Source of the DNA: Cellulomonas sp. SLBN-39
GTDB taxonomy: Bacteria > Actinomycetota > Actinomycetes > Actinomycetales > Cellulomonadaceae
Assembly: GCF_006715865.1 (NCBI RefSeq)
Contig: NZ_VFOA01000001.1
Location: 2,480,001-2,544,000, forward strand
Direction: 5' to 3'
DNA length: 64,000 nt
Shown here: positions 15,831-24,141 of the stretch, piece after piece
Position numbering within the stretch: position 1 is the first letter of the stretch
How the letters are laid out: the number at the start of each line of letters is the position of its first letter
Program-made: the position numbers and the translations under genes
The notes under the pieces: generated by a model
Database searches by the model: none
The model's input: the letters and a program-made list of their open reading frames with translations, nothing else
Told to the model about the DNA's origin: nothing

Positions 15831-16592
15831 ATGTCGCACGCGAGGCGCGAAGTGACGACCAGGGAACTGGGAGACGTGGTGCACGCCGCCCCCGTCCTCG
15901 TGGCACGAGGTCTTCGGAAGTCCTACGGGAGCGCGGTCGCGCTCGCTGCGGGGGAGCTCGAGATCCGGCGCGGTGAGGTCGTCGCAGTCACAGGCCCGAG
16001 CGGCTCCGGCAAGTCGACGCTGCTTCAGTGCGCCGCAGGCATCACGTTGCCTGACTCGGGAGCGGTGTGGCTCGATGGCCAGTCGGTGACTGACCTGCCG
16101 GATGCGGCGCGCGCACGCCTGAGGCGTACGGCATTCGGCTTCGTCTTCCAGTTCGGCCAGCTCGTCCCCGAGCTCACCGTTCGCGAGAACGTGGCGCTGC
16201 CGCTCCTGCTGAACGGTGTCCGGCGGCGGAAGGCGATGGCCGCCGCAGCAGAGTGGCTCACGGTCTTCGGCGTCGATGAGCTCAGCCGGCGCCGGCCCGG
16301 GGAGGTCTCCGGGGGGCAGGCCCAGCGCGTGGCTGTCGCGCGTGCGATGGTGATCGAGCCGATGGTGGTCTTCGCCGACGAGCCGACCGGTTCGCTCGAC
16401 TCGACCTCGGGGTCTCGCGTGCTCGAAGCGCTCGTCGACGCTGCGCACGAGCGCTCGGTCGCAGTCATGATCGTCACGCATGATGCTGCGGTCGCCGCTC
16501 GTGCCGATCGCGAGGTCGTTGTCCGGGACGGCGTGACGATGCCCTCGGACGATGTGATCTCGCGCGACTCCCGAGCGGGAGTCGCGCCGTGA
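15831..16592 (+). CDS. ABC ATPase (MacB/LolD/BceA type)
   Basis: A 253-aa ATPase with Walker A GPSGSGKST, the LolD/MacB-type FVFQFGQLVPELTVREN, signature VSGGQAQRVAVARA, Walker B VVFADEPTGSLD and switch IVTHDAAVA. These are marks of ATPases paired with FtsX-type permeases in antimicrobial peptide resistance or lipoprotein handling. AGGGGG lies 5 bases before the ATG. Codon use is less GC-extreme than in the flanking genes. The end of the gene folds into a perfect hairpin just before the permease GTG. Confidence 0.9.
   Translation: MSHARREVTTRELGDVVHAAPVLVARGLRKSYGSAVALAAGELEIRRGEVVAVTGPSGSGKSTLLQCAAGITLPDSGAVWLDGQSVTDLPDAARARLRRTAFGFVFQFGQLVPELTVRENVALPLLLNGVRRRKAMAAAAEWLTVFGVDELSRRRPGEVSGGQAQRVAVARAMVIEPMVVFADEPTGSLDSTSGSRVLEALVDAAHERSVAVMIVTHDAAVAARADREVVVRDGVTMPSDDVISRDSRAGVAP
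16562..16587 (+). promoter_or_regulatory. Perfect 11-bp hairpin at ATPase/permease junction
   Basis: GCGCGACTCCC, loop GAGC, GGGAGTCGCGC; the stem ends one base before the permease GTG at 16589. It could hold the permease start closed until ribosomes finish the ATPase gene, or act as an mRNA stability element. No T-tract follows, so a terminator is less likely. Confidence 0.55.
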
Positions 16593-18904
16593 TCCGGCTC
16601 GGTCTTCGGATGGGCGTCATCGGAGGCTTGCGCACATCGCTGCCTACGGCCGTCACCACCGTCGCCACCGCCATCGGTGCGCTGCTGCTGCTCCTGATCC
16701 TGAGCATCGGTCCCGCGATGCAGGCGCGGGCCGACCGCGTCGCCTGGATCAGCAGTCCGTATCTCACGAACCCCGCATCAGTGGGGCATGCGGCGGACGG
16801 ATCCGTGACCTACATCGCGACAAGCACCGACCACATCGGCGCGGAGGCCGTCCTTGTCGTCGACGTGGCTGGTACGGGCCCCAGTGCCCCCGTGCCACCA
16901 GGGATCGCTGCGCTCCCGGGCGTGGGCGAGGTCGTGATGTCGCCAGCACTTCGTGAACTCGTCGCGAGCAACCCTCCGGCACGCGATCGATACGGGGCGG
17001 ACGTCGGCGACATTGCCGACGTCGCCCTCGAGGGTCCGGACGCCCTCGTCGCGGTCCGGGGGGTCGCGGCTGCGGACGCTGCGCTCGCTGGCCTTCCGGT
17101 GACACGGTTCGCCGAGGCGGGAACTGTCCCGGAGCTCAGCGGCGTACTGGGTGTGCTCCTCCTCGTCGCGGCGGTCGGGGCGATCGCACCCGTCATGCTC
17201 CTCGTGACGATCGGCACCCGGCTGACGGTGAGGAGCCGCGAGAAGCGCCTCGCCGCGCTCAGGCTGGTCGGTGCCACACGGGCGCAGGTGGCGCAGCTCG
17301 CCGCCGTCGAGTCCGTGGTCCCGTCGACGGTCGGAGCCCTGCTCGGCTGTGCCCTGATGCTCGCGCTGCGCCCGGCGGCCGCGCACGTCAGCTACGACGC
17401 AGGGCGGTGGTTCCCGTCGGACCTCACGCCGGCGCCGTGGGGGTTCGTCGCGGTCGTCGTGGGCGTGCCGATCGCGACTGTCGTCGCGACGCTCCTGACG
17501 CTCTCACGCGTCCAGGACGAGCCGATGTCGACCGCGCGTGGTGCGCGGGCGAGCCGCGTGCGGTCGTGGCGCGCAGCCGCGTTGCTCGTCGCTCTCCCGG
17601 CCGCCTACCTGCTCGTCGCGGGCGCGTCAGCCGGAGACGTGCTGGGAGGAGGGGCCGACCGCGCGACCGCGGTCGCCTTCGCCCTGCTCATGATCGGGCT
17701 CCTGCTGGCGGGTCCGTGGATCACCCAGGTGGTGGGCGACGTCATGTCGCGTTCGGGGCGCGTCGCCGCGCTCCTCGCGGGACGCCGCCTCGCAGACTCC
17801 CCTCGCGTCGCCCACCGCGCCGTCGCGAGCGTGGTCCTGGCCGTGCTCGTCTCGTCGTTGTTCGTCATCACGACTCCAGCGGCGGCAGAGACGTTGACCA
17901 GCACTGACGGAAGCGGTCAACGCTCCGCGACGGCACGTGCGTCGGTCTTCTACGCCGCGCCCGCCGCGACGGCACGCGTGGTCGATCGGCTGAGCAGCAC
18001 GCCCGGCCTCCGGGCTCCGACCGCCGTGTACGAGGGAGCCCTCCAGACGAGCGCGGGGGCCGTCCGCGTGTGGATGGCCGACTGCGCCGGGCTGCGCGAG
18101 GCTGCCCGGCTCGACGGTCTGCCCTGCGCAGAGGGCCCGCTGCTCGCGACAGGCGATGTGGCCGACCTGACTGACGGGCTGGGTGCCCAGGGGGAGGGCA
18201 TCACGCTCGACAGCGTCTGGGACGCCGAGGTGTCCTCACTGCTTGCGCCAGCTGCTGACGCGGTCAACACGCTGCATCTCCCCGTCTCGCGGGTGGCGGT
18301 CATGCCTGACCTTGGCGGGCCCGACATGCCGGACCTCGTCGTCGACTCGTCGTTGATCAGTGAGGAGCTCCACGAGCTCCGGCCGACGCTCGTCGTCTTC
18401 CGGTACGACGACCCGGTCGCGCTGGAACAGGCGCGGACCGTCGTCGTCGGTGAGGTCCCCGGAGCGAGCGTCGCAACGAGACAGACGGTGTTCGACGGGT
18501 ACAGCCAGGATGTGCGACGGCTGTACCGGATCGTCGTCCTCGCCGTGGTCGGCATCGTCGTGATCGCCTCGTTCAGTCTCGTCGTCGCCGCCATGATCGG
18601 ACTCGTCGAGCGCCGCCGCCCGTTCGCGATGCTCCGTGCCGCGGGTGCCTCTGTCGCAGTGCTTCGCAAGGTGGTCCTGCTCGAGGTCTTGACTCCGCTG
18701 ATCGTGCTGGTGGCGCTCGCGTCGGTGCTCGGTGGCCTCATAGGCTCGTGGGCTGCCGCCGCTGCAGGAAGCAACCCCACGTCTCATTGGTCGAGTGTGT
18801 TGCTCCCCGCTGCGCTCGGCGTCGGCATCTGCCTGGTCATGACCTCTGGCGCCTTGCCGTTCGTCGGCCGTGTCACCGATGGCGAGGCCGCGCGTGCGGA
18901 GTGA
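16589..18904 (+). CDS. FtsX-domain ABC permease
   Basis: A 771-aa membrane protein with two FtsX-type domains. The first TM follows LRMGVIGGLRTSLPTAV. A large extracytoplasmic region of about 110 residues follows, then a three-TM block (VLGVLLLVAAVGAIAPVMLL and on) ending with the EKRLAALRLVGATRAQV signature. After two linking TMs comes a second copy of the plan: another extracytoplasmic domain and a terminal TM block with ERRRPFAMLRAAGASVAVLR. The paired ALRLVGAT/AMLRAAGAS motifs are diagnostic. It begins at GTG 16589, overlapping the ATPase stop. Role is probably extraction or export of a membrane-active compound. Confidence 0.88.
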   Translation: MIRLGLRMGVIGGLRTSLPTAVTTVATAIGALLLLLILSIGPAMQARADRVAWISSPYLTNPASVGHAADGSVTYIATSTDHIGAEAVLVVDVAGTGPSAPVPPGIAALPGVGEVVMSPALRELVASNPPARDRYGADVGDIADVALEGPDALVAVRGVAAADAALAGLPVTRFAEAGTVPELSGVLGVLLLVAAVGAIAPVMLLVTIGTRLTVRSREKRLAALRLVGATRAQVAQLAAVESVVPSTVGALLGCALMLALRPAAAHVSYDAGRWFPSDLTPAPWGFVAVVVGVPIATVVATLLTLSRVQDEPMSTARGARASRVRSWRAAALLVALPAAYLLVAGASAGDVLGGGADRATAVAFALLMIGLLLAGPWITQVVGDVMSRSGRVAALLAGRRLADSPRVAHRAVASVVLAVLVSSLFVITTPAAAETLTSTDGSGQRSATARASVFYAAPAATARVVDRLSSTPGLRAPTAVYEGALQTSAGAVRVWMADCAGLREAARLDGLPCAEGPLLATGDVADLTDGLGAQGEGITLDSVWDAEVSSLLAPAADAVNTLHLPVSRVAVMPDLGGPDMPDLVVDSSLISEELHELRPTLVVFRYDDPVALEQARTVVVGEVPGASVATRQTVFDGYSQDVRRLYRIVVLAVVGIVVIASFSLVVAAMIGLVERRRPFAMLRAAGASVAVLRKVVLLEVLTPLIVLVALASVLGGLIGSWAAAAAGSNPTSHWSSVLLPAALGVGICLVMTSGALPFVGRVTDGEAARAE

Positions 18905-18911
18905 CGAGAGC

Positions 18912-19727
18912 GTGACGAGGGGCGTGGGCGACGTGTCGCCGTCCGAACGTCGTGTGCGAGCCTGGCTCGCCGTCACGGCCGTCGTTGCGTGGGTCGCCGG
19001 TGCGGCGGCCGCCGCGGCGACCTTTCGAGGCTGGTTGGTACCCGACTGGCTCGTGGACCTGCCTGGTCTCGACGAGGTCCTGGCGCCCGCAGCGTTCGGT
19101 GTCGCCCACACGGCGGTCATCATGGCGGGGGAGCTGGGTCTACGCCGCAGGCTCGGCCGCGTCCGAAGTGCGTCGTTGGTCCGACGTCGAGGGCTCGCGC
19201 TCGCCGACGGGTGGGTCTTGCGGCTCGGGGTGGTCGGCCTTCTTCTGCTCGTGGTGGTGGTAGCGGTCGGTGCGGCACTCTCGGGATCCGATGGTGAGAC
19301 CCTCGCGCACGGTGACCCGGGCGCGTACCCGGTTCTCGTGAGCGACGTCACCGTGGGCGTCTTCCCTGGCCCCCGCTACGGCGTGACGCTGGTCTTCGGG
19401 GCTGGGCTGCTGGTTGCGATGTTGTGGGCTGTCCTGCGGCTCGTCGAGAAGCGGCCGTCGATCGGCGACGCAGAGACAGACCTGCGGCTTCGCCGGCTCA
19501 CCGCACGTCGCGCGGTCCGCGCGCTCTCAGCGTCGGTTCTTGTCACGGCAGCGGTGCCCGGCTTCCTGGGAGCCGTCGCCGTCGCGGAGTCGTACCCAGA
19601 CGGTCTTCTGAGACTCGCCGGCCTCTGGCTCTCGGCGGGGTTCGTCCTGCTCGCCGGTGCGGCGGTGCTGATGAGCGTGCTGCCGGTGTCCTTGCCACGT
19701 GGTCGGCCCGGTCAGAAGGGCGAGTGA
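18912..19727 (+). CDS. Polytopic membrane protein of the ABC/YtrA operon
   Basis: About 271 aa with six or so hydrophobic segments (AWLAVTAVVAWVAGAAAAAA, RLGVVGLLLLVVVVAVGAAL, YGVTLVFGAGLLVAMLWAVL and others) and basic cytoplasmic loops. No family is recognised. YtrA operons elsewhere carry extra membrane proteins of unknown role, which fits its position between the permease and the regulator. The start is uncertain: GTG at 18912 or 18924, or 18933, the last having AGGGG 10 bases upstream. Confidence 0.7.
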   Translation: MTRGVGDVSPSERRVRAWLAVTAVVAWVAGAAAAAATFRGWLVPDWLVDLPGLDEVLAPAAFGVAHTAVIMAGELGLRRRLGRVRSASLVRRRGLALADGWVLRLGVVGLLLLVVVVAVGAALSGSDGETLAHGDPGAYPVLVSDVTVGVFPGPRYGVTLVFGAGLLVAMLWAVLRLVEKRPSIGDAETDLRLRRLTARRAVRALSASVLVTAAVPGFLGAVAVAESYPDGLLRLAGLWLSAGFVLLAGAAVLMSVLPVSLPRGRPGQKGE

Positions 19728-19728
19728 C

Positions 19729-20115
19729 GTGGTGCCCAGCATCACCGTCGACGTCGACAGCCCTGTGCCCGTGTACGAGCAGATCCGAGGCCAGGTCGCG
19801 GGCCTGGTGCAGATCGGGGTGCTTCGGGGAGGGGAGCGACTCCCGAGCGTTCGCGCTCTCGCGTCCGACCTTGGCGTCGCGGTCAACACGGTTGCTCGTG
19901 CGTACCAGGAGCTCCAGGCAGGGGGCTACGTGGTGACGTCACGTCGGGGTGGTACGCAGGTCGTGGGCTCACCTCCGACGCATGACCTTGGCCCCGTGCG
20001 CGAGGCTGCCGCGGTGCTGGCCCGACGGGCGCGGGACCTTGGTGTCGACGCGGACTCGGTGCATGCGTTCGTGGCCGAGGCGATACGTCTCGAGGAAGCT
20101 GCCGATGGATCGTGA
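19729..20115 (+). CDS. GntR-family repressor, YtrA subfamily
   Basis: A 128-aa regulator: the winged HTH (SPVPVYEQIRGQVAGLVQIG, GERLPSVRALASDLGVAVNT, VARAYQELQAGGYV) fills residues 10-75, followed by only about 50 helical residues. This short form without an effector domain defines the YtrA subfamily, which controls ABC systems responding to cell-wall antibiotics. The GTG at 19729 (or 19732) has AAGGG about 8 bases upstream. The operon's promoter holds a YtrA-type inverted repeat, so autorepression is likely. Confidence 0.88.
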   Translation: MVPSITVDVDSPVPVYEQIRGQVAGLVQIGVLRGGERLPSVRALASDLGVAVNTVARAYQELQAGGYVVTSRRGGTQVVGSPPTHDLGPVREAAAVLARRARDLGVDADSVHAFVAEAIRLEEAADGS

Positions 20116-20120
20116 GGGCA

Positions 20121-20152
20121 GTGGGCCGCGGGAGACGGACCCCGCGGCCCAC
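20121..20152. terminator. Bidirectional terminator-like hairpin
   Basis: GTGGGCCGCGGG and CCCGCGGCCCAC make a perfect 12-bp stem with an 8-base loop, in the 42-bp gap between convergent genes (regulator and secreted protein). Confidence 0.7.
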
Positions 20153-20157
20153 CTGCC

Positions 20158-20514
20158 TCAGGTCACCGTCAGATAGCCGTTGGCGATCGTTCCCGGGGCC
20201 GTCCAGCTGAAGCTGACGCGGGTGCCCTTCGGACAAGCGCCAGCGGTCTGGTAGGTGATGTTGTTGTTGAAGACGCCCTTGACGCGTGCGCACTTACCGT
20301 CTGCGTCGGTGTCCTCGACCCATCCGGACATGGTGACCTTGCCACCCGAGCAGGTGAGGGTCCAGCTGGCCTTTCCGCCGCTGACCGACGGGTTGAACGA
20401 TTGTCCACACGTCCCAGCGGCCGCCGGGTTTGCTCCGGCGATGATCGTCCCGCTTGCAATGACCAGTGCGATCAGTGTCACGCGTGCGCGCGCACCGATA
20501 CCAGACTTCTTCAT
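20158..20514 (-). CDS. Small secreted protein with four cysteines
   Basis: A 118-aa precursor. MKKSGIGARARVTLIALVIA leads a Sec signal with probable cleavage after AAA near residue 33, leaving about 85 residues. Cys at 36, 55, 75 and 94 could form two disulfides. The mature part alternates short strands (ASWTLTCSGGKVTMSGWVED, RVSFSWTAPGTIANGYLTV) as in a small beta-sandwich. AGGGGG lies 5 bases before the ATG. G+C is clearly lower than in the flanks (35 of 60 in 20221-20280 against 47 of 60 in 22861-22920). No function is known; a bacteriocin-like or cell-surface role is possible but not shown. Confidence 0.75.
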   Translation of the reverse strand: MKKSGIGARARVTLIALVIASGTIIAGANPAAAGTCGQSFNPSVSGGKASWTLTCSGGKVTMSGWVEDTDADGKCARVKGVFNNNITYQTAGACPKGTRVSFSWTAPGTIANGYLTVT

Positions 20515-20611
20515 CTAGTCCCCCTGTCACTAATTTGTGCCGAGATATGACTCAGCAAGATGACACCCTAGCGGTGGTCCTGGCGGCGTGGGGGAGATTC
20601 CGAGGGCTTCT

Positions 20612-23335
20612 TCAGCGGGGCAGGCGCCACACCCGGTCGCGGGTCAGGGGGATCTCGTAGGGGCGGACGCCGAGGGCGTCGCGGACCGCGTTGGCCAGGG
20701 CGGGGGCCACCGGGTTGTAGGGGGCCTCGCTCATGGACTTGGCGCCGTGCGGGCCCAGGCCGTCGCGGGTGCGGGCCAGCAGCACGCGGGTCGGGGGGAC
20801 GTCGGCCATCTGCGGCACGCGGTAGGTGCGCAGGGCGCGGGTGGTGACGACGCCGTCGACGATCAGCGTCTCCTCCTGCAGGGCCGAGCCGATGCCCTGC
20901 GCGACCCCGCCCTCGATCTGCCCGCGCAGCTGCTCGGGGTTGAGGACGACGCCCGCGTCGGCGGCCTGCACGGACTGCAGGATCCGCACCGTGCCGGTCG
21001 CGGTGTCGACGGCCACGCGGAAGGCGTGCACGTTGAACGCGACCGATCGGGGGCTGCCGTGGTGCGAGCCCTCCGCGCTGCGGGGGCCGATCTCGGCGAA
21101 CGTGACCAGGCGGTCGCCGACCCGGACGCCCTCGGGGCCGACGACCGGCACGACGCCCGGGGCCGGGTCGACCAGGGCGAGGGCGGCGGCGACCAGGTCG
21201 TCGTGCAGGAGGGACGCGGCCTGGGCCACGGCGCGGCCCGCGACGACGGAGCCCGTCGAGCCGTACGCGCCGGTGTCGTAGCCGGAGCGGTCGGTGTCGG
21301 ACTGGCGCAGGCGCACCCGGTCGGGGGACGTGCCCAGCGCGGTCGCGACGAGCTGGACGTGCACGGTGGACGTGCCGTTGCCGAACTCCGCGGTGCCGAC
21401 GGCGACCTCGTAGCGGCCGGCGGCGTCCACGTGCACCGTCGCGGTCGAGTGGTGCCCGCGCGGCGGGATCGTCGCGATCATCGCCACCGCCAGACCCTCG
21501 CCGGTGCGCCAGCGGTCACCGGTCGGCACGAGCGTGGTGTCGCCCGCACGCGTCGTGGCCAGGGCGTCCTCGACGAGGTCGAGGCACTCGACCAGCCCGT
21601 ACGACGGGGTGTCGTCGTCGCCGACGCCGTAGCCGAGGTCCGTCGTGGTGTCCTCGTGGTTGACGAGGAACGCGTCGCCCGGGCGCACCACGTTGCGGCG
21701 GCGCATCTCGAACGGGTCCAGGCCCAGCTCGCGCGCGAGCTCGTCGACCGCCGACTCCAGCGCGAACAGCACCTGCCCCAGCCCGTACCCGCGGAACGCG
21801 CCCGACGGGAGCTGGTGGGTGTAGACGGCCTCGGCGTCCACGCGCTTGGCGGGGCACCGGTACTGCGCCACCGACTCGTGGATGCCGTGGAACATCACGC
21901 CCGGGCCGTGGTTGCCGTACGCGCCGGTGTCCGAGAGCACGTCCAGGTGCATCGCCGTCAGCCGCCCGTCCGCGTCGGCGCCGAGCGCGACCTCCACCCG
22001 CATGGGGTGCCGGCACGGGGCCAGCGCGAGCTCGTCCTCGCGCGTCATCTCGTACTGCACGGGCCGGCCCAGGCGCAGCACCGCCAGCGTCACCAGGTCC
22101 TCCGTCAGCAGCTCCTGCTTGCCGCCGAACCCGCCGCCCACGCGCGCCGCCAGCACCCGCACCCGGTCGCGGTCCAGGCCGAAGACGTGGCACAGCTCCT
22201 CGCGGACGAGGAACGGCACCTGCGTGCTGGTGCGCACCACCAGCCGGCCGTCGTCGTCGAGCCAGCCGACGGCCGCGTGCGTCTCCAGTGCCGCGTGCGA
22301 GACCCGCGCCGTGCGCCACGTGCCGCGCACCGTGCGGTGCGCCGCCGCGAGCGCCGCGTCGACGTCACCGACCTCGCCGTGGCTGGCCGCGACGACGTTG
22401 CGCGCCGGGTCGGCGATGCGGGACGTCGCCGCGTCCTTGTCGCCGTGCACCAGCGGCGCGCCCGGGCGACGGGCCTCCTCGGGGTCCAGGACCGCGGGCA
22501 GCACCTCGTACTCGACCTCGACCAGCGCGCACGCGGCCTGCGCGACCGCCACCGAGTCCGCGACCACCGCGGCGACGCGCTGCCCGTGGAACTGCACGAC
22601 GTCGTCCAGCACCCGTGTGTCGTCCGGGTCGTCCGTACGGTGCTGGTGCCGGCCCGTGGAGAACAGCACGTCGGGGGAGTCGTGGTGCGTGAGCACCAGG
22701 TGCACCCCCGGCAGCGCCCGGGCGGCCGTCGCGTCGATGCGGGTGATCCGCGCGTGGCTGTGCGGGGAGCCCAGCACCGCCAGGTGCAGCAGGCCCGTCG
22801 GCGGCTCGTCGAGCGTGAACGGCTCGCGCCCGCACACGATGCGCCGCCCCGCGGGCACCGCCACCGCGTCCCCGACGCCGCCCTCGCGGACCACGTTCGT
22901 CTTGCCGGCCAGCGCGTCCCGCACCGACCGGTACCCGGTGCACCGGCACAGGTTGCCCTTGAACCGGCGGACCAGCCCGTCCTCGTCGAGGTGCACGTGC
23001 CCGTCGTCGTCCGCGAGCGCCGTGGCCGTGACCACCATGCCGGCCGTGCAGAACCCGCACTGGAACCCCTGGGCGTCGACGAACGCCTCCTGCACCGGGC
23101 TCAGCGCGTCCGGGGTGCCCAGGCCCGCGGCCGTCGTGACCTCGGCGTCCGCGACCCGCACCGCGGGGACCAGGCACGAGTGCCGGGCCTGCCCGTCCAC
23201 CAGCACCGTGCACGCCCCGCAGTCGCCGGAGTCGCAGCCCTTCTTCACCGCGACGTGACCCTCCTGCCGCAGGAACGTGCGCAGGCACTGCCCCGGTGCG
23301 GGCGTCGCCGCGACCTCCTGGCCGTCGACCCTCAC
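20612..23335 (-). CDS. Xanthine dehydrogenase, fused 2Fe-2S and molybdopterin subunits
   Basis: A 907-aa enzyme oxidising hypoxanthine/xanthine to urate. Residues 1-150 carry two [2Fe-2S] sites: CDSGDCGACTVLVDGQ (Cys34, 39, 42, with Cys54) and GFQCGFC plus NLCRCTGY. The Mo domain follows from about 190, with GGGFGGKQELLTED, GAFRGYGLGQ and the C-terminal GQIEGGVAQGIGSALQEE, whose Glu is the catalytic base. The GTG at 23335 overlaps the FAD-subunit gene by 4 bp. In most bacteria the iron-sulfur domain is separate or joined to the FAD domain; joining it directly to the Mo domain is less usual. Substrate choice rests on context (uricase, xdhC, guaD). Confidence 0.88.
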   Translation of the reverse strand: MRVDGQEVAATPAPGQCLRTFLRQEGHVAVKKGCDSGDCGACTVLVDGQARHSCLVPAVRVADAEVTTAAGLGTPDALSPVQEAFVDAQGFQCGFCTAGMVVTATALADDDGHVHLDEDGLVRRFKGNLCRCTGYRSVRDALAGKTNVVREGGVGDAVAVPAGRRIVCGREPFTLDEPPTGLLHLAVLGSPHSHARITRIDATAARALPGVHLVLTHHDSPDVLFSTGRHQHRTDDPDDTRVLDDVVQFHGQRVAAVVADSVAVAQAACALVEVEYEVLPAVLDPEEARRPGAPLVHGDKDAATSRIADPARNVVAASHGEVGDVDAALAAAHRTVRGTWRTARVSHAALETHAAVGWLDDDGRLVVRTSTQVPFLVREELCHVFGLDRDRVRVLAARVGGGFGGKQELLTEDLVTLAVLRLGRPVQYEMTREDELALAPCRHPMRVEVALGADADGRLTAMHLDVLSDTGAYGNHGPGVMFHGIHESVAQYRCPAKRVDAEAVYTHQLPSGAFRGYGLGQVLFALESAVDELARELGLDPFEMRRRNVVRPGDAFLVNHEDTTTDLGYGVGDDDTPSYGLVECLDLVEDALATTRAGDTTLVPTGDRWRTGEGLAVAMIATIPPRGHHSTATVHVDAAGRYEVAVGTAEFGNGTSTVHVQLVATALGTSPDRVRLRQSDTDRSGYDTGAYGSTGSVVAGRAVAQAASLLHDDLVAAALALVDPAPGVVPVVGPEGVRVGDRLVTFAEIGPRSAEGSHHGSPRSVAFNVHAFRVAVDTATGTVRILQSVQAADAGVVLNPEQLRGQIEGGVAQGIGSALQEETLIVDGVVTTRALRTYRVPQMADVPPTRVLLARTRDGLGPHGAKSMSEAPYNPVAPALANAVRDALGVRPYEIPLTRDRVWRLPR

Positions 23336-24141
23336 ACGCCCACCTCCGCCAGCTCCGCGACGACCTCGTGCGCCAGCACCGTCGTCACCGCACGCCGCCA
23401 GTCCGGAGCGCCGTGCACGTCGTCGAACCACTCCAGCCCCGCCAGGACCGCGTCCACCTGCGCGGACGTCGGCACCCCGGCGAACCGGTGCTGCACCGGC
23501 CGCGGCACCGCGGCCGTCACCGTCAGCGTCACCGTGCCGTCCTCGTCCTGCCGGGCCACCACCAGCGACGCCGACCGGCCCACCGCCGTCAGCGACACCT
23601 GCCGCACCGCCGTGCGCGCCCGCAGCGCGTGCTCCGGCAGCTCCACCGCGCGCAGCACCTCACCGGGGGCCAGGCTCGTGCGGCCCGCGCCGCGCACCAG
23701 GTCCGTGACGCGCTCGCGCCGCTCGCCGCCGTCCGGGGTCCACACCACCGCCACCCCGTCGAGCGCCGACGTCAACGACGTCATCGCCCCCGCCGGCAGC
23801 GCCAGCGCCAGGTTGCCGCCGACGGTGGCCTGGCCCTGCACCTTGAACGACATCAGCAGCGCGTCCGCGCACGCCCCGACCAGCGGCCACGCCGCCCACG
23901 CCGGGTCCGGCACGTGCGCCGCGAGCTGCTCGACCGTGCACGTGGCCGCCACCCGCAGCCCGGCGCCCGTGCGCTCGACCGGCTCCCAGCCCAGCGCCAT
24001 GAGGTCCACCAGACCGTGCACGCCCGGCTGCGGCTCGGAGAACAACCACGTTCCGCCGGCCAGCAGCGTCTCGCCCGGCGCCAGCCGCAGGTCGGCGCGC
24101 TCGCGGGCCGCGCGCAGCGACGTCACCGTGCCGAGGTCCAT
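23332..24141 (-). CDS. Xanthine dehydrogenase FAD-binding subunit
   Basis: A 269-aa FAD subunit of the CO dehydrogenase medium-chain family. LLAGGTWLFSEPQPG near residue 26 and TVGGNLALALPAG (about 108-120) are the two FAD-binding stretches. The C-terminal part (about 175-265) is the CODH_C domain. It passes electrons from the iron-sulfur clusters to NAD+. Its ATG overlaps the stop of the RpiR-family gene, and its stop overlaps the start of the fused large subunit, so all three are coupled. Length is near the usual 270-290. Confidence 0.9.
   Translation of the reverse strand: MDLGTVTSLRAARERADLRLAPGETLLAGGTWLFSEPQPGVHGLVDLMALGWEPVERTGAGLRVAATCTVEQLAAHVPDPAWAAWPLVGACADALLMSFKVQGQATVGGNLALALPAGAMTSLTSALDGVAVVWTPDGGERRERVTDLVRGAGRTSLAPGEVLRAVELPEHALRARTAVRQVSLTAVGRSASLVVARQDEDGTVTLTVTAAVPRPVQHRFAGVPTSAQVDAVLAGLEWFDDVHGAPDWRRAVTTVLAHEVVAELAEVGV

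Noticed and set aside
16562..16587. Intrinsic terminator inside the ABC operon
   Set aside because: No T-tract follows and the permease start is immediately downstream; a translational role fits better.
15621..20744. Prophage, ICE or transposon
   Set aside because: No integrase, recombinase, transposase or phage gene lies inside; only the flanking duplication supports transfer.
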